From a virus, in the IMG/VR virus record IMGVR_UViG_3300027747_000700, positions 1 to 22,913 of that record: DNA of 22,913 nucleotides. One strand, 5' to 3'. Below the pieces are notes generated by a model. The model saw only the letters and a list, made by a program, of their open reading frames with translations. It ran no database searches and was not told the DNA's origin. Shown in pieces: positions 19,846-22,913 of this stretch (within the stretch, counting starts at the first letter, position 1; each line of letters opens with the position of its first letter). Both the position numbers and the translations under genes were made by a program.

Positions 19846-20069
19846 TCACACTCGTTGTAACAACTGGGATTGCAGGACTAATCCTATCTGCTGGACTTGG
19901 GGCTTGGCTAATTGCCGAATCAGTCAGAAAAAAAACAGAGAGAAGCATTGCCGTGTTCTATAGGGATCAACCTTTAGAATGCACGATGATGTTGAACCGA
20001 ATCTCCTTGATTGAGACTCGCAAGGAGATTGAATTACAGAAGCTAAAAAATGCCGATAACCACATTTAA
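19842..20069 (+). CDS. N-terminally anchored membrane protein
   Basis: A 75-residue protein with one long hydrophobic segment (residues 2-26, LVVTTGIAGLILSAGLGAWL), then a basic KKTER stop-transfer and a helical cytoplasmic tail (ETRKEIELQKLKNADNHI). It is a type of small bitopic membrane protein common in phages. It overlaps both neighbours, by 4 and 20 bases. Function unknown. Confidence 0.55.
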   Translation: MITLVVTTGIAGLILSAGLGAWLIAESVRKKTERSIAVFYRDQPLECTMMLNRISLIETRKEIELQKLKNADNHI

Positions 20070-20241
20070 TACTACGACGATCAGAACGATCATGGAGGAA
20101 GAAGACACCTTAAACAATCTAAGGGCAGAACTTGACATGATGCTCAGAACATTAGAAACAATCAAACAACTAAACACGCTCGGAAAAACAAAACAAATAG
20201 CAGACGAAATCAACCCAATACTATCATATTACAACAGATGA
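20050..20241 (+). CDS. Small coiled-coil protein
   Basis: A 63-residue frame from ATG 20050, or 49 residues from ATG 20092 (MEEEDTLNNLRAE), which has a cleaner helical start. Its core is a Leu-zipper-like helix (TLNNLRAELDMMLRTLETIK). Its TGA overlaps the next ATG (ATGA). The 20-base overlap with the previous gene favours the later start slightly. Function unknown. Confidence 0.5.
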   Translation: MPITTFNTTTIRTIMEEEDTLNNLRAELDMMLRTLETIKQLNTLGKTKQIADEINPILSYYNR

Positions 20242-20477
20242 AAAAACTAATCGCACTAGCACTAATCGCCAGCGCATCTGCTCAAGAGGCAGTTGTATGG
20301 CCTTACACATTACCTCCAACGGAAAACAACTACGCCGCCGCTCAACTTGCCATCGCACAAGCACAACTAGAAGTGCAGAGGCGCATGGAGAGGGATCTTG
20401 AGTTCGCTCGCTGGAAAACCGACATGGAAAAACTAACACGACCAATCACCGACGATTACATCAACCACAACCGATAA
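20238..20477 (+). CDS. Exported helical protein with signal peptide
   Basis: A 79-residue protein starting MKKLIALALIASASAQEAVV: a basic start, hydrophobic core and ASA-QE cleavage site at residue 15, a clean signal peptide for export. The mature part is helical and rich in Ala, Gln and Arg (AAAQLAIAQAQLEVQRRMER). It would act in the periplasm or envelope. It may be a lysis accessory or superinfection factor, but no motif shows this. Coupled to neighbours by ATGA and TAATG overlaps. Confidence 0.6.
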   Translation: MKKLIALALIASASAQEAVVWPYTLPPTENNYAAAQLAIAQAQLEVQRRMERDLEFARWKTDMEKLTRPITDDYINHNR

Positions 20478-20686
20478 TGAAAACCAAACAACGCACAAGT
20501 CAGTCACTACGGATCTATAAGCACCTAGTCTCAGGTAAGAGCCTAACTGCCATTCAAGCACTCAACAAATTTGGATGCTTTCGACTAGCGGCAAGGATTG
20601 CCGACCTAAAGCGCATGGGTATCCGAATCACCACCACCAACAAAACCAACAAGCAAGGAAAGCGATTCGCTTCCTACTCCATCTAA
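20477..20686 (+). CDS. Helix-turn-helix protein, HTH_39-like
   Basis: A 69-residue basic protein. RIYKHLVSGKSLTAIQALNK (12-31) and FGCFRLAARIADLKRMGIRI (32-51), then a wing GKRFASYSI, match the phage HTH_39 pattern 'IL..L..G..LT..EAL..FG..RLAARI.DLR..G..I'. It is a small winged helix-turn-helix transcription regulator or DNA-binding accessory. Start by TAATG overlap with the previous gene. Possible targets are the palindromes in this window, which is not shown. Confidence 0.78.
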   Translation: MKTKQRTSQSLRIYKHLVSGKSLTAIQALNKFGCFRLAARIADLKRMGIRITTTNKTNKQGKRFASYSI

Positions 20687-20687
20687 T

Positions 20688-21008
20688 ATGATCATCAACG
20701 ACAACCCTATTGAGTTTAAGTTCCCTATCAAGGCTGATGCAGACCGCATCGTGGACAGAGATGGGCTGGAAATCTGCTCCATCTCTCCTCTCTGTTCCCC
20801 AGAAGAGGCAATTAGGTGGGCTAAGTTTCTTGCTGGAAGCTACCAGGCTTACGCATTCCTTGACGGAATCAAACAAATCCTAGTTGCATCTAGCGACCAC
20901 GATAGATCCACGCATGAAAAGGGAAAGCCTTGCATGATTTGCGACATCGACGAGTTCTTTGCCGCCACGATCAACGAGGCCAAGAAGCCATCTAGCATCA
21001 TAACCTAA
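20688..21008 (+). CDS. Hypothetical protein
   Basis: A 106-residue protein one base after the previous stop. The first half is beta-rich with Asp and Ile (FKFPIKADADRIVDRDGLEI); then CSISPLCSPEEAIRWAKFLA and a charged stretch with a CMIC pair (GKPCMICDIDEF). Overall acidic, no membrane segment. The two Cys pairs could bind metal but the spacing is unusual. Overlaps the next ATG by one base (TAATG). No family recognised. Confidence 0.55.
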   Translation: MIINDNPIEFKFPIKADADRIVDRDGLEICSISPLCSPEEAIRWAKFLAGSYQAYAFLDGIKQILVASSDHDRSTHEKGKPCMICDIDEFFAATINEAKKPSSIIT

Positions 21009-21199
21009 TGGATCACCACACATTTAACATAAGGGCTGTTGGAGAGCCGTTAGTAAGCATGGAGATCAGCGAAGAGAAAACGCTCCGTGAGATGGTAGAA
21101 GCATTTGAGAAGTTTCTTTACGCCGTGGGCTATCGCTTGCCAGATGGAGCCTCGCTAGGCTACGAATGGGACGACGGAGAAACTGATCCTGTTTATTGA
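21008..21199 (+). CDS. Small acidic hypothetical protein
   Basis: A 63-residue protein. A beta-rich start (TFNIRAVGEPLVSMEIS) leads to a helix (EKTLREMVEAFEKFLYAVGY) and an acidic aromatic end (YEWDDGETDPVY). It is typical of small phage proteins of unknown role. TAATG coupling to the upstream gene; the next gene starts one base after its stop. Confidence 0.55.
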   Translation: MDHHTFNIRAVGEPLVSMEISEEKTLREMVEAFEKFLYAVGYRLPDGASLGYEWDDGETDPVY

Positions 21200-21200
21200 A

Positions 21201-21362
21201 ATGAGCTTTATTGAAGCCGTGGGTCATGCCACCTCTATTCTCTTGGCCCTCGGCTTCATTGTTTTCCTTTGGATCATCATAAAGCCCCTTAGAAAGATTA
21301 GAAAAAGAGCTAGAAAAGCCCACAAGAGACGAATGAAATATGAGCAAACCAGAATACTCTAA
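21201..21362 (+). CDS. 53-residue membrane protein
   Basis: ATG 21201 to TAA 21362 encodes a 53-residue protein: a short N-terminus (MSFIEAVGHATS), one membrane helix (ILLALGFIVFLWIIIK, residues 13-28) and a strongly basic tail (KIRKRARKAHKRRMKYEQTR). This is a single-pass protein with a cytoplasmic Lys/Arg tail that could touch nucleic acid or lipid headgroups. It overlaps the next small gene by 23 bases. No family recognised. Confidence 0.55.
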   Translation: MSFIEAVGHATSILLALGFIVFLWIIIKPLRKIRKRARKAHKRRMKYEQTRIL

Positions 21363-21501
21363 ACTCACACCTCGGATGTTAGATATGCAAAGAAAGATTG
21401 ATGCGGCATCCCCCAATAGAACTGGTGTAGCATCTAAAGCCTATCAGCAGGGATGGGAAAGGATTTTTAATAAAGTTAAATCACCTAAAAAAGCCTCATA
21501 A
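21340..21501 (+). CDS. 53-residue hypothetical protein
   Basis: ATG 21340 to TAA 21501 encodes MSKPEYSKLTPRMLDMQRKI and continues DAASPNRTGVASKAYQQGWE with a basic end (KVKSPKKAS). It overlaps the upstream membrane-protein gene in another frame by 23 bases. Soluble, basic and without motif. The neat fit between two genes supports it. The downstream gene starts one base after its stop. Confidence 0.5.
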   Translation: MSKPEYSKLTPRMLDMQRKIDAASPNRTGVASKAYQQGWERIFNKVKSPKKAS

Positions 21502-21502
21502 A

Positions 21503-21781
21503 ATGGCAAAGAATAGAAATTACACGCCCCATAATGAATATCGACACATCGAAACAAGGCGCACTGATGAGGACTGGGAGAAATACCTTTGGAACCTTTC
21601 TAAAACCGTGGGAGCCGCTTGCGATAAGTTCTTTGAAAAAAGGGGAATGACGGCAGGGTCGGTTGATATAAAAGCGCAAACCTGGGGAAAGCGTAATGAA
21701 ATAGGAAGAACCAATCAGGTTCGTGACGAGTCAAAAAAAGATGCGTCACGATTGATCGTGGAAAATCGCACTATGAAATAG
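21503..21781 (+). CDS. Basic hypothetical protein
   Basis: A 92-residue protein rich in Arg, Lys and Glu. Aromatic residues lie early (YRHIETRRTDEDWEKYLWNL), then KTVGAACDKFFEKRGMTAGS and a charged end (ENRTMK). No membrane segment. It is the last gene of the rightward block; its stop codon lies within the repeat ATGAAATAGGCGG. No family recognised. Confidence 0.55.
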   Translation: MAKNRNYTPHNEYRHIETRRTDEDWEKYLWNLSKTVGAACDKFFEKRGMTAGSVDIKAQTWGKRNEIGRTNQVRDESKKDASRLIVENRTMK

Positions 21782-21836
21782 GCGGATTGTGAAGAGTGAA
21801 ATGCTAGCGCATTAATTCGCCGCATGAAATAGGCGG
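21773..21836. repeat. Duplicated ATGAAATAGGCGG flanking a hairpin
   Basis: ATGAAATAGGCGG occurs at 21773-21785 and again at 21824-21836, 51 bases apart. Between them GGCGGATT (21781-21788) pairs with AATTCGCC (21814-21821, one G-U) and encloses a small ATGC/GCAT hairpin. The first copy includes the stop codon of the preceding gene. A duplication at the operon end or a recombination scar are possible. Confidence 0.5.
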
Positions 21837-21860
21837 GAGAGGATATCTTCCCCCCCCGCC
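21832..21860. terminator. Possible bidirectional terminator between converging operons
   Basis: GGCGGG (21832-21837) pairs with CCCGCC (21855-21860) around a loop that contains the palindrome GATATC. It lies between the rightward gene ending at 21781 and the leftward gene ending at 21871, where a two-way terminator is expected. The following rightward bases (CTTTCCGTTT) are only moderately T-rich, so strength is uncertain. Confidence 0.5.
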
Positions 21861-21870
21861 CTTTCCGTTT

Positions 21871-22065
21871 CTACCCTTTCAGAATCGCTTCAACTTCTCT
21901 CCAGGTAGTCCATCCGAGGAGGTATCCCGCCACCTTCCATCGGGTCAGGGGTTCAAGGTTGAACCGTTTAGCCTGTTCCGATAAATCGAAAAGGGAGCAG
22001 TTCCTCGCCGCCTGTTTAGCGTCCCGCTTTCGGGCATGGAGTAGGAGAAGGTCGACGGGGGTCAT
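21871..22065 (-). CDS. Leftward small basic hypothetical protein
   Basis: A 64-residue protein read leftward, starting MTPVDLLLLHARKRDAKQAA. It is helical and basic in the first part (KRDAKQAARNCSLFDLSEQA) and ends LGWTTWREVEAILKG. It overlaps the upstream leftward gene by ATGA. It is the last gene of the leftward operon, just before the possible two-way terminator. No family recognised. Confidence 0.55.
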   Translation of the reverse strand: MTPVDLLLLHARKRDAKQAARNCSLFDLSEQAKRFNLEPLTRWKVAGYLLGWTTWREVEAILKG

Positions 22066-22271
22066 GCTTCATCCTCCCTTTTGATTCTTTCCCAATCTTC
22101 CAGGCTTTCCCCTATGTCTGGGTGTGTCTCTTCCCATGCTTTCCTTGCCAATTCAATTAGCATCTTCCCCTCTTCCTCTGTTAGTCCTCTATTTTCAGCA
22201 AATAAAGCGGGAGAAAGGTAGTTGTTACGCCAATCAAGGTATTCTTCAGCCAATTTTTCTCTGGTAATCAT
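22062..22271 (-). CDS. Leftward acidic hypothetical protein
   Basis: A 69-residue protein starting MITREKLAEEYLDWRNNYLS, helical and acidic, ending WERIKREDEA. An AGAGGA Shine-Dalgarno lies about 8 bases before the start on this strand. ATG overlaps the stop of the preceding 43-residue gene by one base (TAATG). Typical of short accessory phage proteins. Function unknown. Confidence 0.6.
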   Translation of the reverse strand: MITREKLAEEYLDWRNNYLSPALFAENRGLTEEEGKMLIELARKAWEETHPDIGESLEDWERIKREDEA

Positions 22272-22402
22272 TATCCGATCCTCTTGTTTATTTTATGAAT
22301 GACACGCATAGTTTTATCAAATCTCTTATCTGATAATCCGATCCCTTCACGAACGGAAACGACTAGCTTCCTTTTGATTTTCTGCAATGTTGCAATGCTC
22401 AT
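22271..22402 (-). CDS. Leftward 43-residue basic peptide
   Basis: On the minus strand ATG at 22402 to TAA at 22271 encodes MSIATLQKIKRKLVVSVREG followed by IGLSDKRFDKTMRVIHKINK and RIG. It is strongly basic with alternating hydrophobic residues, suggesting a helix that binds nucleic acid or membrane. Its TAA overlaps the next ATG (TAATG), which supports it as a real, translated gene. It starts after AAAACAACATG without a Shine-Dalgarno. Confidence 0.5.
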   Translation of the reverse strand: MSIATLQKIKRKLVVSVREGIGLSDKRFDKTMRVIHKINKRIG

Positions 22403-22453
22403 GTTGTTTTATGTAGTGCCAGGAATCCCCTAGCAGGATCAAGAGACTATCCC

Positions 22454-22492
22454 CTGACGGCTCCCCTCTCTTTCAAGGGGGGAGATTGTCAG
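22454..22492. promoter_or_regulatory. Large hairpin in the leftward leader
   Basis: CTGAC (22454-22458) pairs with GTCAG (22488-22492), and inside it CTCCCC (22461-22466) pairs with GGGGAG (22479-22484), giving an 11-pair hairpin with one internal loop. It lies between two leftward genes. Neither strand has a T-run after it, so it is not a standard terminator; an attenuator, processing site or protein-binding leader is possible. Nothing else was seen in this 95-base gap. Confidence 0.45.
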
Positions 22493-22496
22493 AGGA

Positions 22497-22592
22497 TTAG
22501 TTGTTAAGGTTGCAGATTTGAACGGTGATGATTAGTGCCATGATTACGAGAATCAAGCATAGGCCGAGGAATTGAGTTAGTGGGTCTTTCAT
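22497..22592 (-). CDS. Leftward 31-residue membrane micropeptide
   Basis: On the minus strand ATG at 22592 to TAA at 22497 encodes MKDPLTQFLGLCLILVIMAL followed by IITVQICNLNN. Residues about 8-24 form one membrane helix with a short acidic-basic start and a polar end. It begins 4 bases after the stop of the partial upstream gene. Small size and lack of a Shine-Dalgarno keep confidence moderate. Confidence 0.45.
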   Translation of the reverse strand: MKDPLTQFLGLCLILVIMALIITVQICNLNN

Positions 22593-22596
22593 GGAA

Positions 22597-22913
22597 TTAT
22601 TCTTGAGATTCTGCATGGATAAGATCATTGATGTATTCCGTAACCTCTGATGGATGGTCAGCATACGCAATCAGGGCCTCTCCAAGCTGACCCGCTTCCA
22701 TGTAGCCAATGACCGAGGAAGGATCTTTGCCCTCCATCATCTGCATTCCGTACCAATGCTGATTGAAACCAATCAGATCGAGGAAGAGCTGGAACGGATT
22801 CCCTTGGCTCCTGTCATAGTTGCCAGCCCATGAATATAGGGTGGCGATTGACTCGCATCCTTTCGGAGGATTGTCGATGAGTTGTTCGATTGTCTTTGCG
22901 TCTGTCTGTGTTG
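22597..22913 (-). CDS. Leftward hypothetical protein, partial at the window edge
   Basis: The minus-strand frame is open from the window end to TAA at 22597-22599, giving about 104 residues with no start seen. Text includes TIEQLIDNPPKGCESIATLY, WAGNYDRSQGNPFQLFLDLI, GFNQHWYGMQMMEGKDPSSV and EALIAYADHPSEVTEYINDL. It is acidic and helical, rich in aromatic residues, without Cys clusters or membrane segments. It heads the leftward operon as far as seen. Codon use is like the rest of the phage. I do not recognise the family. Confidence 0.6.
   Translation of the reverse strand, partial: TQTDAKTIEQLIDNPPKGCESIATLYSWAGNYDRSQGNPFQLFLDLIGFNQHWYGMQMMEGKDPSSVIGYMEAGQLGEALIAYADHPSEVTEYINDLIHAESQE

Noticed and set aside
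1-22913. CRISPR array, insertion sequence, tRNA or integrase
   Set aside because: No regularly spaced repeats, transposase, integrase or tRNA fold was found on either strand.

Overview
The window is a continuous stretch of a tailed double-stranded DNA phage (Caudoviricetes) or a prophage of that type. The diagnostic genes are a large terminase subunit (13158-14849), a portal-like protein (7816-10044), a scaffold-like protein (11958-13157), an ERF-family annealing protein (4636-5373), a DnaB-like helicase (17489-18763) and a GH108-type endolysin (3666-4097). Genes are tightly packed, often with ATGA or TAATG overlaps. Many starts lack a Shine-Dalgarno sequence and instead follow an A/C-rich leader ending in ACAATG. 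A lipoprotein-like peptide and signal-peptide proteins suggest a Gram-negative-type envelope. The host cannot be named from the sequence.

Layout on the + strand: 1-1278 holds the end of a structural module (a small Gly/Ser/Thr-rich protein and a lectin-like tail or fibre protein). 1290-4097 is a lysis and small-protein region (membrane proteins, a lipoprotein, two coiled-coil proteins and the endolysin). 4164-7160 starts at a candidate promoter/operator and carries the annealing protein, a calcineurin-like phosphoesterase, a winged-helix protein, a 24-residue membrane peptide and a mini HExxH protein. 7157-14849 carries portal, an ATP-grasp ligase, scaffold and terminase; no major capsid gene was recognised. 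14850-19506 begins at another candidate promoter and carries a Cys-rich mini-protein, a Mom-like DNA-modification protein, a PD-(D/E)XK nuclease, a second Mom-like protein, the helicase and small basic proteins. It ends in a structured RNA and a very strong intrinsic terminator. 19555-21781 is a run of ten small accessory genes. At about 21781-21870 transcription converges on a leftward operon of five short genes (21871 to the window edge).

The most interesting part is 15273-17488. Two diverged Mom-family proteins (relatives of phage Mu Mom, which makes N6-carbamoylmethyl-adenine) flank an exonuclease-type gene. The first is preceded, with a 4-nt overlap, by a 65-residue Cys-rich protein, which recalls the Mu com-mom arrangement; the mom start codon lies in the loop of a small predicted hairpin. 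A PurD-like ATP-grasp ligase in the packaging module could be a partner in making or finishing the modification, or could be an unrelated virion-protein ligase. The nuclease, ERF annealing protein and helicase together form a plausible recombination/replication set acting on the modified genome.
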